51,049 nt of DNA from Shimia haliotis (GTDB taxonomy: Bacteria; Pseudomonadota; Alphaproteobacteria; Rhodobacterales; Rhodobacteraceae): the NCBI RefSeq assembly GCF_900114415.1, contig NZ_FOSZ01000013.1:1-51049 (forward strand), in the 5' to 3' direction. Each line of letters starts with the position of its first letter. Positions within the stretch are counted from its first letter, which is position 1. The translations under genes and the position numbers were made by a program. A model generated the notes under the pieces. That model ran no database searches. It had not been told where the DNA came from and saw only the letters and a list, made by a program, of their open reading frames with translations. Below are positions 31,709 to 41,306 of the stretch, in pieces.

Positions 31709-32853
31709 GCGAGGATGTCACGCCAGAACCGGATCGCGTTCCTGGTGCGCCGCACCCTCGCGAAACCCTTCAGATTTTTGGGCAAACCCAAGCCGAAGAG
31801 AGCTTTCTCACCGCTGTGAACTCCGGTCGTTTGCACCACGGTTGGTTGCTGACCGGTCCACAAGGTGTGGGCAAGGCAACAATGGCTTGGCGCATCGCGC
31901 GATTTCTACTGACTATGCCCCCCGAGGATGATGGCGGCCTGTTTGGCGAACCGCAGCCCTACTCGTCGCTGTCAGTCGACCCCGACCACCCCGTCTGCCA
32001 TCGCATTCATGCTCTCTCTGAACCCGGCCTGTTCCTACTGCGCCGCGGCTTTGCCGGCAGCACCGACAGTGCGCGCGAAAAATCCCGTCAGGACGGCAAA
32101 TTCGCCGCTGACATCCGCGTCAACGAAGTCCGCGAGATGGCGTCATTTCTGCACATGTCTGCCGCTGACGGCGGCCGCCGTGTCGTCATCGTAGACAGTG
32201 CGGACGAAATGAACGTCAACGCCGCCAACGCCCTTCTGAAAATGCTCGAAGAACCGCCCGAGCGCACCACATTGATGTTGATCTCGCACCAACCCAGCCG
32301 ACTGTTGCCAACGATCCGGTCTCGCTGTCGGGAACTCCGCTTCTCGCCCCTGTCACCAGACGATATGCACGCCGCAATGGCACAAGCAGGCCATGCAGCC
32401 GATGATACGCCTGCTCTGGCAGAACTCTCCGCGGGTTCAGTGGGCGAAGCCATGCGAGTCACCCAGCTTGGCGGCCTCGCCATCTATCAGGAGCTCGCTG
32501 CGCTCTTTGCATCAATGCCGCAGTTTGACCGGCAACGCGCGCTCAAACTCGCAGACGCCGCAGCGGCACGTGGTGCCGATCAACAATTCGACTTGCTGCT
32601 CACGCTTCTGGATGTCTTTGTCTCCCGCATCGCCCGCACAGGCGCTTTGGGCCAGCCGCCGACTTCCGAGATTGTTCCAGGGGAAGCCGACCTCCTGATG
32701 CGACTTGCCCCGAACGCCCACAAAGCGCGCGCCTGGGCGGATCTTGCACAGGAAATCACAGACCGCACACGACATGGTAAGGCGGTCAACCTTGACCCTG
32801 CCGCCTTGGTGCTTGATACGGTTTTCAAGATTCAGAAAACCGCCAGCGCCTGA
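31705..32853 (+). CDS. holB: DNA polymerase III delta' subunit
   Basis: This 382-aa clamp-loader subunit has a modified P-loop GPQGVGKATMAWRIARF and a sensor region VDSADEMNVNAANALLKMLEEPP with the SRC motif (TIRSRCRELRF), typical of delta'. An N-terminal extension carries H-P-V-C-H. GTG 31705 overlaps the tmk stop. The gene is full-length. Confidence 0.94.
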   Translation: MSEDVTPEPDRVPGAPHPRETLQIFGQTQAEESFLTAVNSGRLHHGWLLTGPQGVGKATMAWRIARFLLTMPPEDDGGLFGEPQPYSSLSVDPDHPVCHRIHALSEPGLFLLRRGFAGSTDSAREKSRQDGKFAADIRVNEVREMASFLHMSAADGGRRVVIVDSADEMNVNAANALLKMLEEPPERTTLMLISHQPSRLLPTIRSRCRELRFSPLSPDDMHAAMAQAGHAADDTPALAELSAGSVGEAMRVTQLGGLAIYQELAALFASMPQFDRQRALKLADAAAARGADQQFDLLLTLLDVFVSRIARTGALGQPPTSEIVPGEADLLMRLAPNAHKARAWADLAQEITDRTRHGKAVNLDPAALVLDTVFKIQKTASA

Positions 32854-32873
32854 AAGGCGCACTGAGGGCCTCT

Positions 32874-33680
32874 ATGACCGACTACCCGCAGATTACCGAC
32901 AGCCATTGTCACCTCGACTTCCCCGACTTTGACGGCCAGCTTGACGACTTCATCGCCCGCGCCGCGGACGTCGGCGTCACCCGCATGGTCACGATCTGCA
33001 CGCGTCTGAAAAACGAACCCACCGTGCGCGCCATAGCCGAGGCTTATGATCCGGTGTTCTACGCCGCCGGCACCCATCCGATGAGCGCGGCTGAAGAACC
33101 ACTCGCGACTGTGGACCAACTGGTCGCATTGGCGCAGCACCCCAAATTTGTCGGCATTGGCGAAACCGGACTGGACTACCACTACACCGCCGAAAGCAAA
33201 AACATCCAACAGACCTCGCTGCGCATCCATTGTGAAGCAGCCCGCGAAACCGGCCTGCCGCTGATCATTCACAGCCGCGATGCCGACGAAGACATGACCG
33301 CGATCCTGACGGACGAGTTCAACAAGGGCGCATATTCCTGCGTCATGCACTGTTACAGCTCGGGTCCCGAACTGGCGCGCAAGATGCTTGATCTAGGTTT
33401 TTATCTCTCAATGTCCGGCATCGCCGCCTTCCCGCGCAGCCAAGAAGTCCGCGACATCTTTGCCGCCGCGCCGGTGGATCGCGTGCTTGTGGAAACCGAC
33501 GCGCCTTACCTCGCCCCCCCGCCCTATCGCGGCAAACGCAATGAGCCTTCCTATGTCGAAAAAACCGCCCGCGTGGGCGCCGAAGTCTTTGGCATGGATT
33601 ATGTCGATTTCGCCGCGCAAACGCAGGCCAACTTTGACCGGCTGTTTACCAAAGCCCAACTGAAGGCAGCCGCCGCATGA
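32874..33680 (+). CDS. TatD-family metal-dependent hydrolase
   Basis: This 268-aa TIM-barrel nuclease/hydrolase has metal-binding HxH at H11-H13 (TDSHCHLDF). E in GETGLDY, H in LIIHSRDADED, H in CVMHCYSSG and D in ETDAPYLAPPPYRGKRNEP are also present. It is the canonical position after holB. Family members are 3'-5' exonuclease or D-aminoacyl-tRNA-like hydrolases; the exact substrate is unknown. It overlaps the next gene by ATGA (33677). Confidence 0.93.
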   Translation: MTDYPQITDSHCHLDFPDFDGQLDDFIARAADVGVTRMVTICTRLKNEPTVRAIAEAYDPVFYAAGTHPMSAAEEPLATVDQLVALAQHPKFVGIGETGLDYHYTAESKNIQQTSLRIHCEAARETGLPLIIHSRDADEDMTAILTDEFNKGAYSCVMHCYSSGPELARKMLDLGFYLSMSGIAAFPRSQEVRDIFAAAPVDRVLVETDAPYLAPPPYRGKRNEPSYVEKTARVGAEVFGMDYVDFAAQTQANFDRLFTKAQLKAAAA

Positions 33681-34483
33681 GCGCAAAGCTGACCTTCACG
33701 ATCCTTGGCTGCGGCAGCTCCGGCGGCGTTCCCCGACTTGGCGGCCATTGGGGTGACTGCGACCCCGAAAACCCGAAAAACCGCCGCCGCCGCTGCTCGA
33801 TGCTGATCGAGCGCACCACCGACGATGGCACCACAACCGTTCTTGTGGACACCTCGCCAGACATGCGCGACCAGCTTTTAGGCGAAGGCACAGGACGGCT
33901 CGACGCGGTGGTCTACACCCACAACCACGCCGACCACATCCACGGCATTGACGACTTGCGAATGATCGTTTTCAACATGCGCGCCCGCATTCCGGTCTGG
34001 GCGGATGGGCCGACGCAAAACGATCTGATGAGCCGCTTCGGCTATGCCTTTGTGCAACCCAAAGACAGCCCATACCCGCCGATACTCGAGATGCTGACCA
34101 TTGACGAGACACGCGATTTTGTGATCTCCGGTCCAGGCGGCGACATTTGCTTCACACCGATCAAAGTGGATCACGGCAGCATCGACGCATTGGCGTTCCG
34201 CGTGAACGACGTGGTCTATATGCCCGATGTGGTCGACATCTACGACGACGCTTGGCCCAAGCTGGCCGGCATGAAGTGTTTCATCGTCGACGCCCTGCGC
34301 CGCTCGCCACATCCAACCCACGCACATTTGGACAAAACACTGGACTGGATCGACCGCCTCAAACCTGAGCGCGCGGTTTTGACCAACATGCACATCGATC
34401 TGGACTACGAAACGCTTGAGGCCGAAACGCCCGAGCATATCACGCCCGCCTTTGACGGGATGAAAATCACCTACGACCTCTGA
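33677..34483 (+). CDS. MBL-fold metallo-hydrolase, PhnP-like
   Basis: This 268-aa cytosolic protein has the beta-lactamase-fold motif HNHADHIHG (H-x-H-x-D-H) near residues 78-86. An N-terminal LGCGSSGGVPRLGGHWGDCDP is typical of the PhnP/phosphodiesterase branch, which cleaves cyclic phosphodiesters. No phosphonate (phn) genes are near. It ends the tatD transcript; the AEC gene follows after 40 bp. Confidence 0.9.
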   Translation: MSAKLTFTILGCGSSGGVPRLGGHWGDCDPENPKNRRRRCSMLIERTTDDGTTTVLVDTSPDMRDQLLGEGTGRLDAVVYTHNHADHIHGIDDLRMIVFNMRARIPVWADGPTQNDLMSRFGYAFVQPKDSPYPPILEMLTIDETRDFVISGPGGDICFTPIKVDHGSIDALAFRVNDVVYMPDVVDIYDDAWPKLAGMKCFIVDALRRSPHPTHAHLDKTLDWIDRLKPERAVLTNMHIDLDYETLEAETPEHITPAFDGMKITYDL

Positions 34484-34523
34484 GCCTCACCAATTCGCAG
34501 CCAGAGGTGCGAAAGCGCGACAA

Positions 34524-35453
34524 ATGCAAACGCTGATCTCTGTGATTCTGCCGGTCTTTATTATCATCGGCTTTGGCTATTTCGCCTCTTGGCGGGGCTG
34601 GTTCACACAATCCAACGTCGATGGATTGATGCGCTACGCGACCAACTTCGCGGTGCCTGTCCTGCTCTTCCGCGCCATCAGTAACCTCGACCTCGCGGCG
34701 GAATACAACATTGGCCTCTTGGGCAGTTACTACGCCGCCGCCTTTCTGTGTTTCCTCACCGGTATGCTCGGCGCGAAATACCTCTTTGGCCGCGATTGGG
34801 AAGACGCCACCGCAATCGGATTTGTCTGCCTTTTCTCCAACTCGCTCCTGCTGGGCCTCGCCATCATGGAGCGCGCCTATGGCGCCGACAGCCTCACCGG
34901 CAACTACGCTATCATTTCGATCCACGCGCCTTTCTGTTATGGGCTTGGCATCGCCGTCATGGAAGTCATGCGCGCCCGCCACACCTCCAAAGCCAAGATC
35001 GTGCCCACTGTTCTCAAAGCGATGTTTTCCAACGCTCTGATCCTCGGGATCGGATTGGGGTTTATCGTCAATCTCGGCAATGTCCCGGTGCCCGGCTATG
35101 TGACGCACGCAGTCAATCTTTTGGCCTCCTCCGCCCTGCCCGCAGCGCTTTTTGGCATGGGCGGCGTACTCTACCGCTACCGCCCCGAAGGCGACATGCG
35201 CACAATCCTGTTTTGCTGTGCGGTCTCACTTGGCCTACATCCTGCGCTTGTCTTCGCGTTTGGCTCATGGTCTGCAATTTCCGTCGACAATATGCGCTCT
35301 GCCATTGTCACCGCATCTATGGCACCTGGGATCAACGCCTATCTTTTTGCAAATATGTATGGCCGCGCAATGCGCGTCGCAGCCTCCACCGTGCTGATTG
35401 GCACCGCGCTTTCGGTGGCCACGGTCTGGTTGTGGCTGGGCGCATTGCCCTAA
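34524..35453 (+). CDS. AEC-family transporter
   Basis: This 309-aa inner-membrane protein has about ten hydrophobic helices, with the two-repeat layout of auxin-efflux-carrier proteins. The first helix is ISVILPVFIIIGFGYFASW; a GIGLGFIVNLGNVPVPGY crossover region and the last helix TALSVATVWLWLGALP are visible. AEC proteins export or import organic acids. The substrate is not deducible. Confidence 0.88.
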   Translation: MQTLISVILPVFIIIGFGYFASWRGWFTQSNVDGLMRYATNFAVPVLLFRAISNLDLAAEYNIGLLGSYYAAAFLCFLTGMLGAKYLFGRDWEDATAIGFVCLFSNSLLLGLAIMERAYGADSLTGNYAIISIHAPFCYGLGIAVMEVMRARHTSKAKIVPTVLKAMFSNALILGIGLGFIVNLGNVPVPGYVTHAVNLLASSALPAALFGMGGVLYRYRPEGDMRTILFCCAVSLGLHPALVFAFGSWSAISVDNMRSAIVTASMAPGINAYLFANMYGRAMRVAASTVLIGTALSVATVWLWLGALP

Positions 35454-35530
35454 GTAACCTCGCGGCACCGTGACTTGCACCGCCACGCACAGCGCCCCAT
35501 CTTGAGGCCGCAAACACAGGAGCCCGCACC

Positions 35531-36196
35531 ATGACCACTGAGCCCATCCGCGTTGATATTGTCTCTGATGTTGTCTGTCCGTGGTGCATCATCGGCTACC
35601 GCCAACTTCTCAAAGCGTCAGAGGCAACCGGCATCGCAGTCGAAACCTATTGGCACCCATTTGAGCTAAACCCCGACATGGTGTCTGAGGGTGAAAACAT
35701 CCGCGAGCATATTATGCGCAAATACGGCTCAACCGCGGACCAATCCGCGCAGGCTCGCAAGCGCCTTTCGGATTTGGGCGAGGAACTCGACTTTGCATTC
35801 AACTGGTCGGACGACAGCCGCATCTACAACACGTTCGCAGCGCACCAATTGATCCATTGGGCTGGTGAATCCGGCAAGGCACAAGACCTCAAACTCGCGC
35901 TGTTTGACGCATATTTTTCGCAAGGCCGCGATGTGAGCGATGTTGACGTTCTGATCGACGTCGCCGGAGCACTTGATCTGAACCCAGGAGAAGCCCGCGC
36001 GGTTCTGGCTGACGGCCGCTATGCCGACACCGTACGCGAAAAGGAAACTTTCTGGACGTCGCGTGGCGTCTCTGGAGTGCCGACAATGATTTTTGATGCA
36101 CAACAGGCCACTTCCGGGGCGCAGGGAGTGGATGTATTTTCCAAGGTTTTGCAACACATGGCCCAACAACCCCGCAAAGTTCCGGCTGAAAGGTAA
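35531..36196 (+). CDS. DsbA-family oxidoreductase, FrnE type
   Basis: This 221-aa cytoplasmic thioredoxin-fold protein has the active site C16-P-W-C19 in SDVVCPWCIIGYRQL. It lacks a signal peptide, as in FrnE/2-hydroxychromene-isomerase-like DsbA proteins. The cis-Pro loop GVSGVPTMIFD is present near residue 180. An adjacent GGAG-like element (AGGAG at about 35519) precedes the ATG. Family roles include disulfide isomerisation and stress resistance. Confidence 0.92.
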   Translation: MTTEPIRVDIVSDVVCPWCIIGYRQLLKASEATGIAVETYWHPFELNPDMVSEGENIREHIMRKYGSTADQSAQARKRLSDLGEELDFAFNWSDDSRIYNTFAAHQLIHWAGESGKAQDLKLALFDAYFSQGRDVSDVDVLIDVAGALDLNPGEARAVLADGRYADTVREKETFWTSRGVSGVPTMIFDAQQATSGAQGVDVFSKVLQHMAQQPRKVPAER

Positions 36197-36660
36197 ATCC
36201 CTCGAGCAACCTACGCTTTCCAGCAAGCTGCCCTTTCCGGCAGACCTTTCAAGTTGCGCGACCTGACAGCGCCTAAAGCCAGAGACAACACCGCGCCCTT
36301 TGTCATTGTGACGACCTAGCGGGCGGCACGTTGCATGTCGCCCAAGGAAGTGCGCCAATTACTTCCCTCTGAGACGTGGCCACTTCAGCCTCATCGTCAC
36401 GGGCCTTCGGGCATGTCCTACGCAAAAACTGAATTACGAATCCCGTCAAGCCAGAGTTGGCGGAATAAATTTGCGCGGGCTGGTGTGCGCCTCCCTCTCA
36501 CTCCTCATCAATTCAAAGATCCCCAACCGACGAATTCTCAAAATAATTCAGTATCTAAACAAGTATGAGCGCCGGCGCCGAGCAGCAGTAACCCCGTATT
36601 AAGAGAGAGATCCTAGGGTCCGCAAAACAAGCCATTAAATTGCAAGCGACCCAACTCAAA
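36197..36660 (+). other. Intergenic region upstream of the chemotaxis operon
   Basis: About 460 bp with no supportable gene. It must contain the promoter of the che operon. An AT-rich stretch (about 36535-36565) and a GCGCCGGCGC palindrome near 36573 are visible. I cannot assign a sigma factor. Short frames here lack ribosome sites. Confidence 0.45.
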
Positions 36661-36966
36661 ATGTGCCCCTCCGATCAAATGACAGATGCAGGCCAAATTG
36701 ACCTGCCCAAAACCCTAGACCATGCCCACGCGACAGCTTTGCGCACGCAGATCGAGGCCCACCGGGGCATGGCCGTCTCACTGAACGCCAACGCCTGTGA
36801 CTTTCTGGGCGGCGCGGGGGTCGAGCTGTTGCTTGCGGCCCATGCAGAATGGACCGACACGGGCAACGCTTTCACCATTCACTCAATGTCCGAGAAATTT
36901 GCAGCCGGAGTGACCTGCCTTGGTCTGCAAAACACCGCGCCCTTTCAAGAGGTATCCGAAGAATGA
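36661..36966 (+). CDS. STAS-domain protein at head of chemotaxis operon
   Basis: This protein of about 101 aa has a STAS-like fold (LPKTLDHAHATALRTQIEAH ... VSLNANACDFLGGAGVELLL). The Ser/Thr usually phosphorylated in anti-sigma antagonists is replaced: D-F-L-G-G-A-G-V replaces D-x-S-(G)-x. The stop overlaps the cheY start (ATGA at 36963). The start could be 36661, 36679 or TTG 36640; none has a good ribosome site. Such proteins at the front of Roseobacter che clusters may tune CheA signalling. The function is unknown. Confidence 0.8.
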   Translation: MCPSDQMTDAGQIDLPKTLDHAHATALRTQIEAHRGMAVSLNANACDFLGGAGVELLLAAHAEWTDTGNAFTIHSMSEKFAAGVTCLGLQNTAPFQEVSEE

Positions 36967-37325
36967 CAAAGATTTTGGCCATCGATGATTCCCGCACCAT
37001 GCGGGCAATGCTCGAAACCGCCCTGAGCGAGGCAGGCATGGATGTCGATCTGGCAGAAGACGGCGTAGAGGGATTGGAAATTCTGCCAGACTCCGCGCCA
37101 GATCTGGTGATCACCGACATCAACATGCCCCGCCTTGACGGCTTCGGCCTGATAGAAGGGGTGCGTTCCAACCCTGAAAACGCCTCTTTGCCCATTCTGG
37201 TGCTCACGACCGAAAACGGCGACGCCCTGAAACAGCGGGCTCGGGATGCCGGAGCGACCGGCTGGATTGTGAAGCCCTTTGATGCCGAAAAACTCGTGGC
37301 GGTGATCAACCGCCTGGTTGTCTGA
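36963..37325 (+). CDS. cheY: CheY-like response regulator (first copy)
   Basis: This 120-aa single-domain receiver has acidic pair D8-D9, phosphoacceptor D52 (VITDINMP), switch T (LVLTTENG) and K104 (WIVKPF). The start ATG overlaps the STAS stop. Next to cheA, it is likely a phosphate sink or motor-binding CheY. It lacks any output domain. Confidence 0.94.
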   Translation: MTKILAIDDSRTMRAMLETALSEAGMDVDLAEDGVEGLEILPDSAPDLVITDINMPRLDGFGLIEGVRSNPENASLPILVLTTENGDALKQRARDAGATGWIVKPFDAEKLVAVINRLVV

Positions 37326-37338
37326 AAGGAACCCCGGT

Positions 37339-39525
37339 ATGTCCGATCTTCGTGACATGTTCTTTGAGGAATGCGATGACCTGATGGAGGTTCTATCCTC
37401 AGGTCTGGATGACCTCCAGAACGGCAATGGTGACGCTGAAACCATCAACGCAATGTTCCGCTCCGTGCATTCGATCAAGGGCGGTGGCGGCGCTTTCGGA
37501 TTGGATCGGCTGATCAATTTTGCCCATGCGTTCGAAAACGTGCTCGAAGACCTTCGGTCGGAAAGGATCGAGGCAGATCATGGTCTCATTGCACTGATGT
37601 TTTCGGCCTTTGATCACCTTAGTGATCTGGTCGACGCAGCACGCGACGACCTTGAAATTGCCGAACATGCCGGTGCATCCATTCTTGCGGATTTGCATCA
37701 GGTCTCTGCGCCCGAAGGTGGCACCACTTCAGATTCTGCTGAAGTTGATGTTGCCGACTTCGTACCGCTGACACTGGATATTGGCGGAGAAGACGGCGCC
37801 AGCATCCCACTGCCTGATCTGAATTTTGATCTTTCTGCACCTGCCGAGGACACTTCAGGCACCCCAGCTTTCGCCATCGAGTTCTCCGCCGACCCCGGCC
37901 TTTACTCTCGTGGTCATGACCCCGCGCTGTTGTTTCGCGCGCTTTCCGAATTGGGCACATTGACGGCCCGTGTCGACACCACCGAAGTCTTACCCCTGAA
38001 CGAAGTTGGGGATCATTTTTCGGCGTTGACGTGGCACCTGAATCTTCTGCCCGCCGCAGGCGTCGAAGAAGATGACATACGCGAAGTTTTTGAATTCGTC
38101 GAAAGCCAATGCGTGCTGGAAATTGCAACGACCTTTCTGCATGAAGACGACACACCTTTGGCCGAGTTGCCCGCCTTGGCTGGACTGCCCGACGAACCAG
38201 ACGGCGGAACCGCCGGCGACACCCCCACAACGCCAATTCCGACCTCCAAGCCCTCAAAAGGTGGGAAACCTGCGGAGGTCAAACCGGACACCGGAAAAAA
38301 GTCTGAGCCGCGCAACAGCACAATCCGCGTCGATCTCGATCGCGTGGATCGTTTGATCAACCTCGTTGGCGAACTGGTCATCAGCGAGGCCATGTTGCGT
38401 CAATCCATGAACGAGCTTCCCGTCTCCGCCAACAGCTCAGTTAGCGAAGCTATTGGACAGCTAAAAACCCTGTCTGGCGTTCTACAGGAAAGCGTCATGG
38501 CCATTCGCGCGCAACCGGTGCGCGGTCTCTTTCAGCGCATGTCGCGCATCATGCGGGAAAGCTCACGAACCGCAGGCAAGGACGCCCGTATGCTGGTGGT
38601 CGGCGACAGCACCGAGGTCGACAAGACCGTCACCGAGCGGCTTGTTGAACCTCTTACACACATGATCCGGAATTCGGTCGATCATGGCCTCGAAACCGCG
38701 GAAGACCGGATCCAGGCGGGCAAACCCGCGCAAGGAACAATCAAGCTGGAGGCCGCGCACAGATCTGGTCGCGTGGTGATCTCTCTCACGGACGACGGCG
38801 CAGGCATCAACCGCGAAAAAGTGCGCGCCATAGCCGAAGCCCGCGGACTGGTGCGCGCCGAAGACGACCTGACCGACTCCGACGTCGACAATCTCTTGTT
38901 CCGGCCGGGTTTTTCCACCGCGGATACCGTGTCCGAACTCTCTGGCCGCGGTGTCGGTCTGGATGTCGTCCGCAGCGAGATTCAAGCCCTTGGCGGCCGC
39001 ATCAACCTTCAGTCTGACCCGGGTAAAGGCACCACCATCACGATCTCACTGCCACTCACACTTGCGGTCATGGAGGGTATGCTTGTCACCATCGAAGGCG
39101 AGAGCCTTGTGGTGCCGACCGTCGCGCTGCGCGAAACCCTCCAGCCAGGTCAGGCCAATGTCCACGACTTCTGCGACGGCGACCGTGGCCTGTCCATGAA
39201 TGGCGAAATTCTCCCGATCGTAGACCTTGGCGAGGCCCTCGGATTCCGGACCAAACTCAGCACCCTAGAAAATCAGGCGCTCCTGCTGATCGAAGGGGAA
39301 AGCGGCCGCCGCTCCGCACTCGCTGTTGATACCATCATCGAACAACGTGAGGTCGTGATCAAAGGGCTGGAACAGAATTATCAATCCATCCCCGGAATTG
39401 CCGCCGCGACCATTTTGGGCAACGGCAAAATTGCCCTGATCGTCGACACCGATCAAATGATCCCCACCGCAGGCCAAAGCCAACTGAGCCTGCTCACGGG
39501 TCAAGAACATGCAGAGGTAGCCTGA
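37339..39525 (+). CDS. cheA: Chemotaxis histidine kinase CheA
   Basis: This 728-aa protein starts at ATG 37339 with AAGGA upstream. The HPt domain carries H44 in FRSVHSIKGGGGAFG. A long acidic/Pro linker (about 110-320) includes a small globular region. The dimerisation domain begins RVDLDRVDRLINLVGELVI. The ATPase domain has N-box HMIRNSVDHGLE, DDGAGI and GRGVGLDVV, and the CheW-like P5 is at the end. The intact N-box and G-boxes argue for an active kinase. The classic P2 is unusually diverged. Confidence 0.95.
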   Translation: MSDLRDMFFEECDDLMEVLSSGLDDLQNGNGDAETINAMFRSVHSIKGGGGAFGLDRLINFAHAFENVLEDLRSERIEADHGLIALMFSAFDHLSDLVDAARDDLEIAEHAGASILADLHQVSAPEGGTTSDSAEVDVADFVPLTLDIGGEDGASIPLPDLNFDLSAPAEDTSGTPAFAIEFSADPGLYSRGHDPALLFRALSELGTLTARVDTTEVLPLNEVGDHFSALTWHLNLLPAAGVEEDDIREVFEFVESQCVLEIATTFLHEDDTPLAELPALAGLPDEPDGGTAGDTPTTPIPTSKPSKGGKPAEVKPDTGKKSEPRNSTIRVDLDRVDRLINLVGELVISEAMLRQSMNELPVSANSSVSEAIGQLKTLSGVLQESVMAIRAQPVRGLFQRMSRIMRESSRTAGKDARMLVVGDSTEVDKTVTERLVEPLTHMIRNSVDHGLETAEDRIQAGKPAQGTIKLEAAHRSGRVVISLTDDGAGINREKVRAIAEARGLVRAEDDLTDSDVDNLLFRPGFSTADTVSELSGRGVGLDVVRSEIQALGGRINLQSDPGKGTTITISLPLTLAVMEGMLVTIEGESLVVPTVALRETLQPGQANVHDFCDGDRGLSMNGEILPIVDLGEALGFRTKLSTLENQALLLIEGESGRRSALAVDTIIEQREVVIKGLEQNYQSIPGIAAATILGNGKIALIVDTDQMIPTAGQSQLSLLTGQEHAEVA

Positions 39526-39526
39526 T

Positions 39527-39997
39527 ATGACCGAGCAAACACCCGAAGAACAAACCGCAGACCGCGTCGAAATTGTCTCTTTCACCATTGGTGAACAAGC
39601 TTTTTGCCTCGACATCGGGCACGTTCTGGAAATCCGCGGCTGGACCAGTACCACGACCTTGCCACACGCGCCCGAATATGTGGTTGGCATGATGAATCTG
39701 CGAGGTGCGGTTCTGCCTGTGATGGATCTATCGATGCGTCTGGGATTGGGCAAAACCGTTCCCGAAAGCCGCTCGGTGATCATCATCGCCCACATCGACA
39801 AGAAAAGCGTCGGTTTTCTCGTTGATGCCGTGTCCAACATTCTGACGGTAAATCCGGCAGACATGCAGCCCACTCCAGATGTCTCCTCAGCCAAGACTGC
39901 GGCGTTCATCAAAGGTGTCTACATGCAAGAAGACACGATTGTGCGGGCGATCGACGTGCATCAAATCATGCCACAGGAAAACATGGCTGCGGCATGA
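39527..39997 (+). CDS. cheW: Chemotaxis adaptor CheW
   Basis: This 156-aa coupling protein has SH3-like beta repeats: FTIGEQAFCLDIGHVLEIRG, YVVGMMNLRGAVLPVMDLS and VGFLVDAVSNIL. It begins 1 bp after the cheA stop and overlaps cheR by 4 bp. It scaffolds receptor and CheA arrays. Confidence 0.95.
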   Translation: MTEQTPEEQTADRVEIVSFTIGEQAFCLDIGHVLEIRGWTSTTTLPHAPEYVVGMMNLRGAVLPVMDLSMRLGLGKTVPESRSVIIIAHIDKKSVGFLVDAVSNILTVNPADMQPTPDVSSAKTAAFIKGVYMQEDTIVRAIDVHQIMPQENMAAA

Positions 39998-40881
39998 TGC
40001 ACAATCCGGGGCAAATATTGGACGAAGTGACCATCAGCGACGCGGATTTTGTCCGCATCGCCGGCCTTGTGCGCTCCATGACAGGCATCGACTTGCAGCC
40101 GCACAAGCGCGCTATGGTGGCGGCACGCCTTGCCAAACGGCTAAGCGCCACGGGAATCGGCTCAATCTCAGAGTATTGCACCCGCCTAGAACGCGGCACG
40201 GCAGATGATGAAGTCAGCCACTTTATCAACGCCTACACCACCAACATGACCCGCTTCTACCGCGAGCACCACCACTTCGAACACCTTGCCTCAGATACGT
40301 TGCCGCCCCTGATCGAAAATGCCCGTCGTGGCGGGCGTGTGCGGATTTGGTCCGCCGGTTGTTCCAGCGGTGAAGAAGCCTATGGTATTGCTTTCTCGGT
40401 GTTGGATCTCTGCCCCGAAGCGCGACAACTGGATATCAAAATCCTTGCTTCCGACATTGATTTGGACATCCTCGAACGTGCCGAAACCGGGCACTACCCA
40501 AAAAGCGACGCAGACAACTTGCCCGGTGAGCAGGTTCAAACCTATTTCGACCCGCTGCCCGGCACCCCTGATCAGCTGTCCGTAAATCAGCAGGCCCGCG
40601 ACCTCATCGCGTTCCGTCAGTTGAACCTGCATGCAGAATGGCCTTTTGGCGGCAAGTTTGACGTCATCATTTGCCGCAACGTGGCGATCTACTTCGATCT
40701 GCCTACACAAAGCAGTCTTTGGCGCCGCTTTGGCGAAGCATTGACCGAAACCGGTGTGCTCTACATCGGACATTCCGAGGGCATTGATCCCGACAATAGC
40801 CACCTTTTCCAAATCGCCGGACGCAGCGTGTTCCGAAAAAACCCCGACAACAAAACAACTGCCGTGAAAGGCACCTCCTAA
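39994..40881 (+). CDS. cheR: MCP methyltransferase CheR
   Basis: This 295-aa SAM-dependent methyltransferase methylates Glu residues on MCPs. The N-terminal all-alpha domain (SDADFVRIAGLVRSMTGIDL) is followed by the SAM fold with SAGCSSGEEAYGIAF and the FDVIICRNVAIYFD motif. The interval is normal in length. Its docking site would be the receptor C-terminus AWADF encoded downstream. Confidence 0.95.
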   Translation: MMHNPGQILDEVTISDADFVRIAGLVRSMTGIDLQPHKRAMVAARLAKRLSATGIGSISEYCTRLERGTADDEVSHFINAYTTNMTRFYREHHHFEHLASDTLPPLIENARRGGRVRIWSAGCSSGEEAYGIAFSVLDLCPEARQLDIKILASDIDLDILERAETGHYPKSDADNLPGEQVQTYFDPLPGTPDQLSVNQQARDLIAFRQLNLHAEWPFGGKFDVIICRNVAIYFDLPTQSSLWRRFGEALTETGVLYIGHSEGIDPDNSHLFQIAGRSVFRKNPDNKTTAVKGTS

Positions 40882-40897
40882 ATATGGGGACCCCAAA

Positions 40898-41284
40898 ATG
40901 AGTCTGAAAGACAAACTGCATATTCTCGTGGTTGACGACATGTCCACCAGCCGCGGCCTGATCACACAGGCGCTTGATGAACTCGGAATCGTCAATTACC
41001 GAACGGAAAACAACGGTCAATCCGCATGGCGCAGCCTCGCAGCAAAGCCCGTGCATCTTGTGCTGTCAGATTACAACATGCCGGAGATGGACGGATTGCA
41101 ATTGCTCCATGCGATCCGCTCCCACAAACCGATCGCCCGCACCGGATTCATTCTCGTTACCGGACGTGCTGATCCTGAAACCATCAACGCCGGCGTCAAG
41201 CTAGGCATGAACAACTTCATCAAGAAGCCCTTTCAGACAGCCCAACTCAAGGCCTGCATCGAGAAAGTCGTGGGTGCGCTTTGA
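40898..41284 (+). CDS. CheY-like response regulator (second copy)
   Basis: This 128-aa receiver has D13-D14, phosphoacceptor D58 (LVLSDYNMPEMDG), T88 in ILVTGRAD and K110 (FIKKPF). It stands where cheB often stands but has no methylesterase domain, so it is a stand-alone CheY. A GGGGA precedes the ATG by about 8 bp. Confidence 0.93.
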   Translation: MSLKDKLHILVVDDMSTSRGLITQALDELGIVNYRTENNGQSAWRSLAAKPVHLVLSDYNMPEMDGLQLLHAIRSHKPIARTGFILVTGRADPETINAGVKLGMNNFIKKPFQTAQLKACIEKVVGAL

Positions 41285-41306
41285 CCAGCGCCTTCACGGA
41301 ATACCA

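Noticed and set aside
36550..36590. Possible flagellar-type (sigma-28) promoter before the STAS gene
   Set aside because: A TAAA-like element is visible but the -10 does not match the GCCGATAA pattern well enough to call.
40898..41284. Second receiver gene considered as cheB
   Set aside because: It ends after the receiver domain; no methylesterase S-H-D domain is present here or immediately downstream.
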